From: Entonaema liquescens
Taxonomy: Eukaryota > Ascomycota > Sordariomycetes > Xylariales > Xylariaceae
Direction: 5' to 3'
DNA: 64,000 nt
Assembly (NCBI GenBank): GCA_902805475.1
Contig: CADCSX010000006.1
Coordinates: 1,922,001-1,986,000, forward strand
The position numbers and the translations under genes are program-made. Position 1 is the stretch's first letter. The number at the start of each line of letters is the position of its first letter. The notes under the pieces are model-generated. The model was not told where the DNA came from. It made no database searches and was given only the letters and a program-made list of their open reading frames with translations. This document shows positions 1 to 13,157 of the stretch, in pieces.

Positions 1-1441
1 CCCGAGGCGGAGACTGCGCTGTGGCGACGTCAGGGGTAGACTTTGGCTCGGTGCTGCGAAGGATGTGGCCTTGCATCATAGTCATAGGCCAGTCCCTATT
101 ACCGTCCAAGCCGTGGCTGGTAGGGCGCCCATCCTCGCGGCTGTCGTGTTGTTTGTCAGGAGGAGCAGGTCCCGGAAAGGGATTCTGGTGGGGAAAGTTG
201 TTGTTGTTCTTGGCTGGGGACTTTCCGGCAGACGCATTGCCTTCTCCAGGAGGATGGGTGTCTATGTACTGGTGTATATGTTTGTCGATGTGTGCGGCAA
301 TATGCTCGATCAACTCCTGTTCGTTCAGGGAAGGGGGACATTTTTGTTTCGCGTCGGAAGTATCATCTGTGTCTTTCATGCCAAGTAGTTTCTTGGCGGC
401 TTCAGTAAGGTCGTTCAGAGAAGGTAATCCCTCCCAACTATCTAACAAGTCCTTCATGAAGTCATGTGTTCCCTGTTCTTCGGGATGTTGGCATATTTGA
501 CACCCAGGGTGATGATGCGACTCAGTGGCAGCGAGGCCGTTAGCGCCAGGAGGTAGGTCAGGAGGTGGTTCGGCTTCCTTCCCCTTATTTTTCTTCTTTT
601 CCTTCTCCTTGCGGCGTTGCTCTTTACGCTCGCTTTTCTTTTCCGCCTTGAGTCTTTTCTCTTCTTCCTTTTCTTGAGCTTTTCTTTCCTTTTCAGCCTT
701 CTTGGCTTCAGCCTTCTCCTTCTTCGCCTTTTCCTTGTCTTCCTTAGGTTTCTTGCCTTTAGGCTTCTGCGGCTCAACTATGGTGAGAATTGGCGGATCC
801 CGAGTAGGCGCTGGGGGTGCGTTATCCTCTCTGTCGGGAGGCTGAGTAATGTCTTCTGGCGCTTCTTGGGGATGGGGAGGGTGGACGATGTTTTGGAAGG
901 CAGTCAATGCTTGCTGCACTCCGTGAGTGATCCTCTCTTGCAGGCTTTCTTCTGGATGATCGTCTTGTTCTTGCTCCCGAGGTTCCTCATCTGGTGAATC
1001 AAGCTGTCAGTCGATACATGGTTTTATATAACTTGAATGCAGCCAACCGGCTTCAAGAAATCTTGAGATTTCCTCCAGATATAACAGCGATTATATATGG
1101 AACGACAACTGACCTTCAAAGTGCGCTTTCGAAGGTTTCTTGTGATTTTCCGGCTGGGGAAAAGCATCCAATGGCCTTGGTTCAACCTCCGCCAACAATG
1201 CTTCAACGTGTGAATTTATTTGAGACCTAGGGGATAGCTTGGGGCTATGGGCGAGGTCATCTAACTCGGGCTCAGCAGGATCGCCCTGCCAGCTACAGAC
1301 CTCAGCCGGCGGGCGAGGTTGATCGGGCTCCTCTTTGTGCGCGAGATCGTCCAGCTCGGGCTCAGGACTATCGCCTTTCCAGCTACAGTCCTCGGCATCT
1401 TTGGCCTTCTTTGGCTTGGGTTTTTGTTTTCCTTCGGTCAT
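1..1441 (-). CDS. Lysine/glutamate-rich protein of unknown function (3' end outside window)
   Basis: I do not recognise this gene. Exon 1 runs 1441 to 1114 from an ATG (MTEGKQ...). A GTCAGT donor at 1113 and an acceptor ending TTCACCAG at 991 define an intron. Exon 2 then stays open from 990 to base 1, so the C-terminus lies off the window; about 439 residues are visible. The N-terminal 100 residues carry two copies of a 17-residue unit beginning CSW[KQ]GD and ending ELDDLAH. After the intron come an acidic/proline stretch, then a long Lys/Glu/Arg block (exon 2, about 770-560) that would form a charged helix or coiled coil, then a His/Asn/Pro-rich tail. No signal peptide or membrane segment is seen. 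The apparent Arg-rich ORF at 454-777 is the wrong frame of exon 2. Probably a disordered nuclear or cytosolic protein; function unknown. Confidence 0.72.
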
Positions 1442-4400
1442 TGTGTTTCCTTCTAGGCCAAACGGAAGGGCGTCGATGTATTTAAGCCTCGCGGAGCATG
1501 CGCTCTAATTCTAAGTACCTATGTGGTAAACCCAGAAATGGGCAACTAGGTCATTCGCACTAGTTATGTTACATTTAAGTGTTCTGTATAGGTTATATTC
1601 GTCTAGGGGTGGAATCTTGAAGCTTGAAAGAACATAGAGTAGTAGGTGAAGATGGCATTCCGATGTCCAAAATTAATGTTGTTAGCTTCGAGTACTTAAC
1701 CCTTGGGCATTTCCCAGTTCTGCTAAGAGGTAGGTATATACATGTAGGTAAGCTCTACGGACTATATCTAAGTTACGAGTTCTTCTCTTCTTGGCTTTCA
1801 CCGGTAGTTACGATGAATTGTTGGGACTTTCTATACATATCTTGGGAAACGGCTCCTTAGAGAGGAAAATACTATAAGCGAATAACATCAATACCTCAAA
1901 AATTCAAGGCAGGGGCAATCTGGACGTCTGTTCCTTAAAGGCAGTGACCACCTCAGTTTCAATACCCAGGTACAATGCAGCAAATGGCGGCGCGAGTGAA
2001 AAGAATTCTGGTGTTTTCTAGCCGTATAGGCGATGTGGCATTAGGAAGCATCAATGGTTCTTCCCACAATACACAATAGTTATTCTAATAATGGCGTGGG
2101 TGGTCCTTTTGACCTATTGGTCTACGTTCCCTCCGAAAATCCTGCTCCTTATGCAATACTATGATTCTATAGTTAGAGTTATATGGTTGCGTCGAAATTA
2201 GAGGGAAATGCCTGATACAAAAAAGAGTTGGTACCTAGGTAGTTTTCGTAGATGAACTTCTGTTAGTGTTGAGGCCTCATATGCGGCATTATCCTATGTA
2301 CTGTATAACATCACGCTTTCCTCCTCAGCACCCCTATTCATGCATGCAGTTGGGCTGTGACGCCATTGTGTCTGATACAACATTGGGGCCGTATTCAAAG
2401 TCGAGTGCGTGAAGATGTGATTTGATTACTTGGGGTAAGCCTCAGACCCCCCTCCCCCGAGGACGCTGGCTACTTGGCTTACTTGTATGTACTATGCCCC
2501 TTGGATGAGTAGAACATAGCTACATCGTGTGATGGAATATTGCGACATGTTTGTGGGAAGTTTTATTGCAATATAAACTTTTGTTATGTCTATATCCTAC
2601 CCTGAATCGGGCCACATAGGGGAGAGTCGATAGTTTTCAAAATAGTAGCAACTAGGTATGTATAAAATCGGATCCATAAAATTTAAACAATACTTGCTAA
2701 AGATCCGGATTGTATGCGTAATGCCCTGAGACCAAAAATGGTCTGATACGACCAGGCGCTAGGAGCCTACAACGTGCCGAACGTCGCGGTCCACGTGGAA
2801 GCCTTGAAATAATATCCCTAGCTTTAAGTAGGGGGTAACCTTGCGGTCTCACTCGTTGATCTGATGCTAGACTTGTGTCCCATCCTTCATGTCAGTTTCG
2901 TGTTGAACAGGACATCTCTGCTATTGTTTACCGAGCAGCGTCTTAGCGATTGCTCAGAGTCATCTGTTTGAAATAAATTGCTGAGGGACAATCGATTATC
3001 TGCTTTGAGACATTCCAAGTTGACGGCGGTTCATTCGGAATAACCCATCCTAGTAAAGTGATCCAAGGGCATGGCACCTTAAAGATATCTTAGACATTTA
3101 GATTCTGGGGTTATCGATGCTTGTCGAGATCCCATTGGTCCAAGACTCCAAGAAGATTCGCTTAGATTTACTAGATAACACTTTAGTAACATTGAGAGTA
3201 ACATTGAGAGAGGGAGTAGAACTTGTTAGTTCTCAGCTGTTTACACTAACGAGGACTAGTAGACAAAGAACATAATCCATTATTCTGCATTAGAGACTGT
3301 AGTACACCTCGGGTTCACCGAGCCTAGACTACATAGCATAGTACTAGAACACTGTGATGGTACGATGTTTTTCGATATTGTGTTATGATTAAGTTTCTCT
3401 CTATCGTCATGCTGTTGGCTTATGATCGTTAACTGAAAGTCGAAAAGTTTGAAGGTATGTAACATGCAACTAGGTAAAAAAGCAAACAGATGAGAAAATA
3501 AAACGGGCCGAGAGCACGGCTCGCTGGATATGCCCCCTATTAAAATTACTGTGATGAGGCGGGTTTCATCCTTGAAGCTGGGCATATCTGATCAATTATC
3601 GGCATACACGAAACTCTACAAGTCCTTCGCCCACTTTTGATAGTTACCGTTAATCGAACTAGTAAAAAGCTAAAACAGAATAGTGTTGGCGAATAAGAAA
3701 TCGCTGAAGAATTCGGGTAGTAGATACCTATGCTTTTTGCGGTACAGATACTAGGTACATAATAACTAATAGCTTAGTTACAAGGATGATGACGCTACAG
3801 ATCCCCCTTTTCTCCGATTCTGCATCCCAGCAGTCCTAAACCTCGAAATTTGATGTCATATTCACTACACCTTATCGTCTTGTAAGACACCAATTTTTTG
3901 GCGTCTCTGGCGTTTACAACCTCTATGATCCCGGCAACCCGTTAAAAAGTACAAAGAGGATAATAGGATTCGAAGGAATCAATAAAGTTTGAACGTACCT
4001 CTAAGGGATTGAGATTTAATTGGTTACAACTACTTGATCCTCAAAGATCGGCTATCTTTAATGTGCATCTACCGTAGGAATACCCTTGTCCCAGAGTAAT
4101 AGCAAAGTGGGATATACTTAAATCCTAATGATCCTAATGCAACATAGCTTTGTAGTGTCATGTGTTTTGTTATAGTATCAGTGCATCCCATTTATACGAC
4201 TGTTACTTGGTTCTCTTTTTGATAATAGCTAAGAGGTGGGTTTTTTCTTATGAAGCACTGACCGGTTAAGGAGGCGTCCTGTACGCAAGCACTCCACCGA
4301 CGCTTCGGCTAGATCGTATCAAATCAGGTCCCGTAATATAAGGAGGTACTTCCTGGTAAATTAGGTTGACTACGCGTATACAGAATAGTTAAAATACCTA

Positions 4401-5044
4401 CTACTTCCTTTCGGCCTTAAGGTAAATAAACCATCAAGTACTCTCTTGTAGAATATATCATATTTGCAAACAGCGTATAAAGCATACCCGTGTGACAAAC
4501 GGCTAGTTGCACCGGTTTACAACATCGGGGTTATGTGGTTGTATACCTATCTAGGTAGACTTACACACGTATACGCAATGTACGCAATGTACGCAATGCA
4601 TGTAAGTAATCCGTGGGTTCGCAACCAACCGCGTCTCGGAAGCCAATAGGAACTCGATAGAAGAATCGAATGGGGCGTGTGGGGGTATCTTCAAGGAGTA
4701 AAGTGGGTCACCACGGACCATCGTGGTAAAAAAAAAAAAAAAGGAAGTAATAAACTACACGTACAAACGCAAGGTACGACGTGCCGATTGTTTAGCTGCA
4801 GATTTCTCGATGTTTCTTTCCCCCTAAACATTTTAGATAGTTACTACCTTAGCTTTAGACACTCTGAACAATGAAGTTACCTATTACCACAGTACTTACA
4901 TAGGTACCTATTACCTACACCCACCTGTGAAATATTACTACTGAAGTGTCGTCTCCGTTCAGCCTTAAAGTTATCTAGGTACCCTTGCATCACCCCGTTT
5001 AATGCGTCTCGAGTTATCATCTCCTTTCCCGAGTTTATTCTACA
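1442..5044. other. Gene-free intergenic region
   Basis: This is a 3.6 kb spacer between two divergent genes. Only short random-looking ORFs occur on either strand, with no recognisable protein motif and no tRNA B-box in a foldable context. It holds scattered TAGGTA/ACCTA words, a 9-bp tandem repeat near 4572 and an A tract near 4729. I see no gene in it. Confidence 0.6.
4572..4598. repeat. Three tandem copies of a 9-bp unit (TACGCAATG)
   Basis: Three perfect consecutive copies of TACGCAATG. It is a minisatellite-like element in the spacer between the two left-hand divergent genes. Confidence 0.9.
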
Positions 5045-5045
5045 G

Positions 5046-5160
5046 TGCAGTTCTCTTACAGTTCTTCTTCTTCCACATACACTCCGTCCCCGAGCATTTC
5101 TTATTCTCTTTTCTTTTCCCTTTGTTCCCTACGTTTCTTTACCTCTCTGATTCATAGCAT
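5046..5160 (+). promoter_or_regulatory. CT-rich core-promoter/leader tract
   Basis: A pyrimidine-dominated stretch of about 110 bp (runs of TTCTTCTTC, TTCTCTTTTC and similar) ends about 110 bp before the ATG at 5273. Such CT-rich tracts are a common core-promoter or leader element in filamentous fungi. It supports the start chosen for the downstream gene. Confidence 0.5.
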
Positions 5161-5272
5161 GTGGCGGAAACGGCAGTTATCCTCTGCTTGATCCTAATGG
5201 AGGCTCGAGCTCTTGAAAAATAATTACGGAGATAGGATAAGTAAGGGACGAATACCTGACTCGACATTCAAA

Positions 5273-7555
5273 ATGGGCTGGTTGAGCTTTTTGTCTAGAA
5301 AATCTACCGGCAATCTGAACAATGATCTCAAGGCGCAAGCTTACGACGAGACTGTGGCCGCAAACCCTCCAATCCGCGGTATGAGCCAAGTCTCCGTCCC
5401 AGGAATCTGGTAAATCTCCGAGCTGACCTATCTGATTCAAGGCACCTATCCGGTCGTTGGCAATGGACCCAGCATTTTAGAGAAATTTCAAGAATCGCAT
5501 CCACACCTAAGAGATGACCATTTCATTGATACTTCTGCACCACCTCCCATTGTTCCTCGACTCCTCGACCGTCCCAGTACAGCCCCTACTCGGTCACCTG
5601 AAGGATCGTCCCGGCCAAAATCTCAAGCAGGAGGTCGGGTTAAGCCGCTACGAGAACCACCTAAAAAGCGATATGGTCCCTACAAGCTTCCGTCAAAGGC
5701 GTCAACCGAGCGAAATGAAGATAACGTGGCTACCAAGTCCATTCACAGCATACCATCACCAACTTTTACCCGCGACCGGAATTCCTCAATTTTTAGCAGA
5801 GATTCGGAATCGACACGTAGATTTGTCGACTTACTGGAAGCTCAGTCATTTATCAAGCCATCGGATTTTTATGGTCGCGTGAAGGCTACGGGTGTTAAAG
5901 ATTATGATGAGGATGTCGCAGATCGCAACATCAGCGAGAACGGGTCTAACCTCAACTCTCCACAAGCCAGAGAATTTTATAAAAAGAATTTAACCCCAAG
6001 CATTCAGAGCGATGAGGAGGAACGTGATCGGCCGCGTTCATCGAGAAAAAGGCGATCCATGGGGTATGGGTTGAAGACGAAGTCAAACAATTCCAGTCTT
6101 CGCACCGCATCACCTGCGATGTTGGCTTTGCGCGCATATCCGGGCTTTTCGTCGAAGCTCCGTACATGTACGTAGAGAAAGGAAGAATCAAGTTCGGACT
6201 ATCCTGCCGAAGCCCGCCGCACCCGTGGCATCCTATACAGCCGAGCGACTTTGACAGATCTCATTGTACGACATCGACAACCGTTGCTGTACAGAAAAAG
6301 AATCGTGGTTCGCCGAAGCGCCACCTATACCCGACTTTGACGATTCATTGTACGAATCGACACCGTTGCAACTCCCAGCGCCAATCAGTTAGTGATCCCG
6401 CTTTAACCCTCAAAGTCATATAACTAGTTTGCTAACAAGTTGTACGTAGACCCGAAAACAATTCTCGGCCGCTCTAGTGGCCAAGACGATTTAAATCGTC
6501 GTTACGGAAATGGAAGTGTTGTCTCCGGGTCTGTAAAGAGCCTTAGACGATCCGAGATTGAAGACGTGGTTCCAGAACGAGGTAGCAGTGTTCGCCGCTC
6601 GTCACTTACTTCCGAGACGGCAGGCTCGACGTTGAGCTCGAATCCATTCAGGCCTCAATCAGGTCATACCACTAACACCTCAGTTGACCTTGCCTCCCGC
6701 GTACCATCATCCAAAGGCGCCGAGTTGGGCGAAGCTTCTTTTTCACCTGATGAAACTTGTGCAGCGCTAGACAACTATACGGAAGTCGACGCGCCAGAAC
6801 CTTCGTATTGTGATATCGGCCCCGAGATGTTGATTGGATCTCTTCTCAACTCTAGTCGACAGGAACCTTCAACAAATTTCGTTATCGATGAGGACGCTTC
6901 GTCAGTTGATTCTTTTGACGCTCCTAAGCGTTCTGCTGGTGAATTTGAGAAAGACCTTCTCTTCCAGGGCTACGGGTTTGAAGGCTCTCAATTGCCCGGA
7001 CTTCCGGCCTCGTTCAACATGCCAGCGAAATCTAATAAGCCGAAACCATCCCAGCCGTCACACAAGCTCTCCGCACCCATGGATTCACCTCACCTGACCA
7101 CGTTCAGCTCTACTAAGTTTGAGGACGCACTTTCCTCTACTTTTGGTTCCCAATACTCAGCTTCATCGAGGCATAAGTCTCGATCTAGATCGTCTCGCTT
7201 GCAAGTGCCGAGGTTTGATTATACTGATTCCGAAGACAACCATGGTCCAGACCCTGGAAACGACTCCGAGGACGACCTGAATTTCGATATTCCGTTCAAG
7301 AGGCCAAGTGAGCATCGATATAACTCCTGTGGTGATATGCGACAGTACGGAAATGCCTCTCAACTATTCGAGGATGCCGATTTGGATCTACCCGATAGGG
7401 CAGCGTTTGCGCGACTTCGAAGGGAGGCTAAATCATACCAGCGAGCGAGCAGTGCCTCGTTACACAAGGCTAAGGGAAAAGGGAAGGCGCCCGATTTTCG
7501 CATTCCTAGAATTGAGTTTGACGATCAGTCTAGCTACGCGGATGCCGAGTTCTGA
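5273..7555 (+). CDS. Ser/Pro-rich fungal protein of unknown function; middle of the model unresolved
   Basis: I do not recognise a function. The start ATG at 5273 gives MGWLSFLSRK. Exon 1 ends at 5378. A 63-bp intron (GTATGA donor, CTGAC branch site, CAAG acceptor) leads to exon 2 at 5442. A second clear intron is 6388-6449 (GTTAGT donor, GCTAAC branch site, GTAG acceptor), followed by a last exon 6450-7555 ending in TGA. Exon 2 runs open to a stop at 6173, while the segment just before the 6388 intron reads in another frame (EAPPIPDFDDSLYES...). Linking them needs either an intron of about 130-150 bp with weak signals (donor near 6162 or 6168) or one or two base-count errors. The product is about 680-720 residues, Ser/Arg/Pro-rich, with no membrane or secretion signal; it is probably a disordered cytosolic or nuclear protein. 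Confidence 0.68.
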
Positions 7556-8398
7556 AATTAAGCGTCTAAAATATAAATTAGGGGTTGGCTAAAAAGCATG
7601 CGGGCCAATGTTGGATAGGCATGTGGAGAGATATTGATATGTCCATGCCCCTTTTTCGCCACGGAGGCGTCGAGGCAATGGCATACTTTCCCTCATTATG
7701 CATACGATTGTAATGATAGTTATCATGTTTTAGTATGGTTTGGCGCAACAGCGATGAGTTGGCACTGATGCCCGGCGAGGCTCGAGCCTATTTTATACCC
7801 CAAAGTGCCATAGGTAGGATAGGACGGACCTACTAACGGTAGGCCCCATGAGGAAGTTGTCTTGCATGTTTGTCATAGTCGATGTAGGATTTGTATTGTA
7901 GTACCTGGTTTAGGTTAGGTGGTCAGGGGATCTCTCCTGTTTGGCTAATGAAAACCAATGCATTTACTCATTTTAATTATGCTGGCGGTGCTGTTCGCTT
8001 TTCCGTGGAATTACCTATGTAAACTTACGTAGAAGTCCATATAATGTCGATAGGTAACCAAGACATGGCCGAGACACCTACAGGAATGAACGACAATAGC
8101 AAACGGGCCAATTCTACCATAATGTCCACAACACGTAACTAATGACCCTGTTGCATTTCTTACGAAGAAAAAGCGCGAAATTCCATGACAATGTGTTATT
8201 GTCTAGCACTCGATAATCTACTACACACCCTCATCATGTGAGAATGAAAGCCATCTCGATTCGCCCCAAATCATCAGGTTCTATACTAAATCTAATGGCT
8301 CAAGCTCGATTTACATGTATCCTAACATAGCCAAGCACGTGAACTAAGAGCCAATCTTGCAAAACACCTCCAAGGGCTACATCCCTAGACTTCTCTCA
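7556..8398. other. 3' intergenic region between convergent genes
   Basis: An 843-bp spacer shared by the 3' ends of the Ser-rich gene (plus strand) and dcl1 (minus strand). I see no ORF or RNA gene in it, only AT-rich UTR-like sequence. Confidence 0.6.
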
Positions 8399-11300
8399 TC
8401 AGACAGCCGTGGCATGCGCCAGGACATCTGAGGCCTCGGCCTCTTCAGGCGAGCAGTCGCATCCGTGCATCTTCTTGAACGCCTCGACGCTCATGTCTCG
8501 TAAGGTATCCATAATCTTCTTAGCCGCCTCAATCTTGGCATGCCGACCGCTAGATGCGACAGCGTGCTCCCGCACTTGACCATGGATTATGACGCCGCAG
8601 AGTACCTGCGCCTGGCCTAATGGACCGCCTTCAACAGCAATCTCTTGGATCATAAGGCGCCATTTTGCGCATTGAAAATGCAGCTGCAGCATGTTTGCCA
8701 AGAATGTGACTGGGTGCCGGTTAGCGAACGTGTCGTAGATATGCATATCCTCGAAGTAAGGCCGCATATGCGTGTCGAAGAATCGCTGGACTTGACTAAA
8801 GTCGTACTTGCTATCGACGAAGAGGGCGCCTATGTACGCTTCCACGAGATCTGGGAGTGCCTTGGGCGGCTTCTGAACCCCGACCCAGAAGTTCTTTGCG
8901 TATGAAGCGCGTCCGAGGTTGGCTGCTTCAGCCTCTTCTTCTGCTATTCGCTGGGCCTCCGTTATAACAGCTATGTATTCCGTAATTTCTCTTTGTAACC
9001 CTCCATATACGGAGAGCATGTGCGTCTGTAGGCCAAGGGAAACACAGAGGCAGCCCAGAAATTGATTTGATACCATCGCCATCTTGTGCTCGGTCAGCCA
9101 TTGGGGATCCGCGTTTGGATACCGATGGAAGAGGAAGTCAACGCAAATCATGTCGAGTAGTGCGTCGCCGAGAAACTCTAGTCGCTGGTAGTTAGGGATA
9201 CGCTCGTAAATAGTACCGTATGATGGGTGCATGAATGCACTACGTAGTAAACGGGGATACGTGAATTTGTAACCAAGTTTCTCCTCGATTTGCCTAGCTA
9301 CTTCACGTTGAACTGCCGTTGAGTCGGCACTTTGCCACTCAGGGATGTTATACGCCGCGTAATAGTCTCCGTACGTCATCATCTTATGATTCTTATGATT
9401 AACGAACTTGGTAACGGCCTGGATGGCCATATCGAAGCTGTGCTGTTCGTAGGTTGTCAGGTAAGCCGCTCCAATGAGCGCCTCGCAAACATCAGCGATT
9501 GATTTGTCTCCGAGCGTATGAGTTTCTTTAAGGCTGGTATTCTGCTTGCCCTTCAGTAAATGGAGCCCATCCGGATACCATATCCGTCGATTGAACCCTT
9601 TCGATCGGATTGACTCTTGCAGCTCTAGATCAAGCGCGTTATTGAAGAGGTTCTTATTGCAAATTAGTAGCATGCGGTCTACGTGGTACTGAAATTCGTC
9701 GCTATCGGGGATTTGAGAGAATAGAGCAATCGTTGTGCTCATCTTCAAGAATGAATCGCCAAGAAATTCAAGACGCTCATAATTCTTCCCCATACCTCGC
9801 TGAAGATTGATCTGTTCCTCCGAATTTTCTTCGGTGTTATCACTATCTTTGGTCATCGCCTCAAGAGCGAGGTCGGGACGTATATTCAGGGCTAGGGACT
9901 TGCAAGCTTCTAGCACAATAAGACTAGTTTCGAGTCGATATATGATTGCAGGTAGATTGTAAGCCATGGCAATCACGTCAACCGGTAGCTTACTGGGTTA
10001 GACTTCAAAAAAATTTAATTTTAATATGGGCGGTTAGAGGAACTTACAGCTGAGAATTTCAGAGTTTCAAAGATGAGGAAACATTTTCGCTCCACATCAA
10101 CAGGTTTATCGAGTTCATCAAGGAGATTCCGTCGCAGTGGAATATATTCGGCCTCAACGACAGGTAAGTCATGTCGAACTACTAATTTAGAACGCGTTTT
10201 TGACCATAAGCTAATACTATAGTTCCAAATATCGTTTGGTGCTTCCCGAGTGGCTTTCCTACCAGCCTGGTTCTTGGGAGCTCCTGGAGGCTCTGGATCA
10301 GTTGGCTTGAGATCATGGCGGCGGCGAACCGTATAGAATTTACGTGAGCCATCGTGAGGGTCAACGACGAACCGCTCTTTGAAAAAATCGTCTGGTTTAT
10401 TTTCCCATTCAAGGTATTTTGGTGCATGCTGGATTGTAGAAAGACATTCCCAGTCGATTAAGGCATGAATGTTGTCCGAAGCATTGGTAAAATCAAAACT
10501 GTGGGGGTGTATAAGGGGCGCAAAGAAGTAAGGCATTTTTTCCGGTTCTGAACGGTATTCTTTACTGAACACATTGTCGAATACTCTAAGCGTGAAATTA
10601 TTGAATTGCTCAATATCTTCTAGTGTGGTCTTTAAGGCACGCAGAAGGGGCACACATTCCACGTCTGATGTACACTGGTGATCGAAAAACAGAGGAAATT
10701 TGGCGGTTCGTGGGAGAGGATACCTTGTGAGAATGGCTAGGGGTCTCGAAAACCTCGTCAATGCTTCTGGAGATGCAAGCTTTAAGATTGTCACATATAA
10801 ACTCTCCGGTTGGCCTCGTTCATCCCATATTTTAGGCTTTATTCGTATCGGATATTCAGATCTCTTCTTCGAGCTGATGGCCAAGTGAGCATTACGCATA
10901 GCTGGGAGCTTCTTCGTCAAAGTAGACTGTAAGTAATCGTCAAGATATTTCTTTTTCTTCAATTGTAGACACATCTCGAAAGCGGCTGAGCATTTGGCAA
11001 CTTGCTTGGAATCTGCACGGCGCCCTAGCGCGCTTCTGATCGGAGAAGTGTCCGGTAGGAGGACTTCACATTCAAATTCCCGACCAAGGCTCCTTATTAT
11101 GTAATCCGGTGTATAGATAGTATCTAAAGGACGAGGTAGCGTCGAGACGAAGGTAGCCAGGATTACTAGACTGCTCTTATATGTCAACTTCGCTCGTGTC
11201 GAAGGCACAATGTAGACGCGATGGTTTCTCTCTTGAGATAGGAAATAGTCAATTTTAAAATCATTTCCAGAAAGAAGTCGGTCTTCAGATAATGTATTGT

Positions 11301-13157
11301 AAAACCTGCGGAGCCTTGCTTCGCTGTCTTCGTGCTCAAAGATGGATTGTAACTGGGTGGTATTGGTGTATTCAACCATATGGAAGAATTTGGAGTTCTT
11401 GCGCCGGGCTCGACCTCTTGACTGGATGTACTGAATCATCGTTTTGCAAAGATCAAACCGAATGATAATATTGCAGTCGGGCATGTCAATACCTTCTTCG
11501 CCTACGCTGGTGGCAAAGATGCAATTCAAGTCGCCGTTTCTAAATTGGTGCATAGTCATAAACTGCTCCTTCAAAGTCATTCCCAACTCGCCGAAGTCGC
11601 TGCCTGCTCCTAACTTCGGTATTGTCAGTAAACTAGGTGGTGATGAATAGCAAATTAACTTACCAGTACGCCGGCCTTGATACCAGGTATATCTAAGCTC
11701 GGTTGCTTCATAAGATCTGCCAGCAACAATGCAGTAAGGCGTTGCTCCACGAATACAATGCACCTGTCCTCAGCTGGATTTAAATGCTTCCGGAGAGCAC
11801 CGATAAGAGCTTCGACTTTGTCCGACAGGTAGAACGAATTTCGCTGGAGCTCGGGAAGTGAATGGTCGGCTACTATCTTATACGCGTCACGAACAGCTAA
11901 TCTCTCGGCATCCAGAGCGGCTACGGGAAGATATTTTTGGTGGACATAAAATCTTTCTCTGTCCTTGCCTCTAACCTCTGAGCTTCTCGCTCAGTCAAAT
12001 ACATCTTCCAAATCCGATCTGCGCCCCAGCGACCCATCTCTGCGGTACATGCTCTAGAATAGGCGAATAATTTTCGTAGAGCTTCATTATGCCCAACCAA
12101 CTTATATAACTTCTGCCAAAGTGGTGTTTCAAAGGGCTCTGGAGTCGCGCTGAATTCGATAACATCTTCGACAGGTCGATTAATCGACGACTTCGTAAAG
12201 ACTGAGATATCCGCCACAGTCGCTATCTCGCTATGCAGGAGCCCTTCCAGCTTTGCAGCAGCGGTAGTTGGATCTGTTTTTGCGTCGACAGGAGACGCAG
12301 TCATGCCTAGGATTCGGGGGCGCTGCTGCTGCTCTTCTTCTAACGGTGCGTAAAAATCTTTGATGATCCTAGCGTATGGGTGATTCTTCTTGGTATGGTG
12401 AGCTTCGTCAAATATCAAAAGGTTGATCCCATCCATCTTAACAAAGGAATGATGAAGGCACGAGAGAAGTATCTCGGCGGTGCAGACTATAACCATACTT
12501 TCATCTACCTTCTGTTTCCAAAAGTCGTAGTTTAGGATCGAGTTCCCGGGGACACCATGAAATCGCTGGACAGGATGGTCAAGGTTTGCCTTGAGAACTT
12601 CATATTGCTGAAGAACTAAGGCAACTTTATCGACCTACGTATGTGTCAGTACAATGTGAGGATAATATGTTACGAGGTTGAGATACTAGAAAGAAGGATA
12701 TTCTCGGCGGCTTGCCAGCACTTCTGTCTTCCAGTTCCTGCTCCACAGTATGACGAAGGAGAAGAGCGGCAATAAGCGTCTTTCCAGTTCCTGGATCACT
12801 TCTTAGCAAGCATTATAATCATACGAGGATACATATATAGTGGGAAGACATACCTGTATCTAGGACGGCGATTATGTTTTTCTGCTTAGCCCTTTCGAAT
12901 AGTTCAGTTTGGTATTCCCTTGGACTAGAGATGATTTTTTCGCTCTCTGCCTCTCGCACAAGCAGATTTGTAGATTTATCTACGTCCTTGATAACTGAAC
13001 TAGGTATAGAATTGTAGATCTTCTCCTGATGATCTCTTAGAAACTGAGAAAATTGCAAGCTATCGAACACCTTCGCTTTCGCTTGGGGTTGGATGATCGG
13101 CGGAGAGGGGTTCTCATCTTCTGAGCTAGAGTCCGCCCCAGGGTCTGACGAAGACAT
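8399..13157 (-). CDS. dcl1: Dicer-like protein 1 (DCL1), with a single-base frameshift in the helicase region
   Basis: An RNA-interference endoribonuclease that cuts double-stranded RNA into small RNAs. Five exons: 13157-12854, 12790-12687, 12634-11664, 11613-10048, 9988-8399; all junctions are GT-AG. Domains in order: DExD/H helicase with Walker A variant DTGTGKT (about residue 101) and DEAH (about 212), helicase C (CIVFVEQR, ATSVGEEG, QSRGRARR), Dicer-dimerisation region, RNase IIIa (ERLEFLGDS), RNase IIIb (QRLEFLGDA) and a dsRNA-binding-like tail with a late CDC motif. Spliced length is 4535 nt (3n+2). The frame breaks at an A4 run on the plus strand (11948-11951), where one more base would continue the family sequence. 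As written, translation stops at about 373 of about 1511 residues. The gene is divergent from tap42. DCL1 rather than DCL2 is my judgement from recalled family sequence. Confidence 0.93.

Noticed and set aside
454..777. Arg/Lys-rich ORF on the minus strand at the left edge
   Set aside because: It is another frame of the real exon 2 of the lysine-rich gene; the true frame is continuous to base 1 and joins exon 1 by a good intron.
8399..13157. Treating dcl1 as two neighbouring genes (helicase and RNase III) because of the frameshift
   Set aside because: The residues on each side of the break are contiguous in the family alignment I recall and exon phases all agree; one gene with one missing base is simpler.
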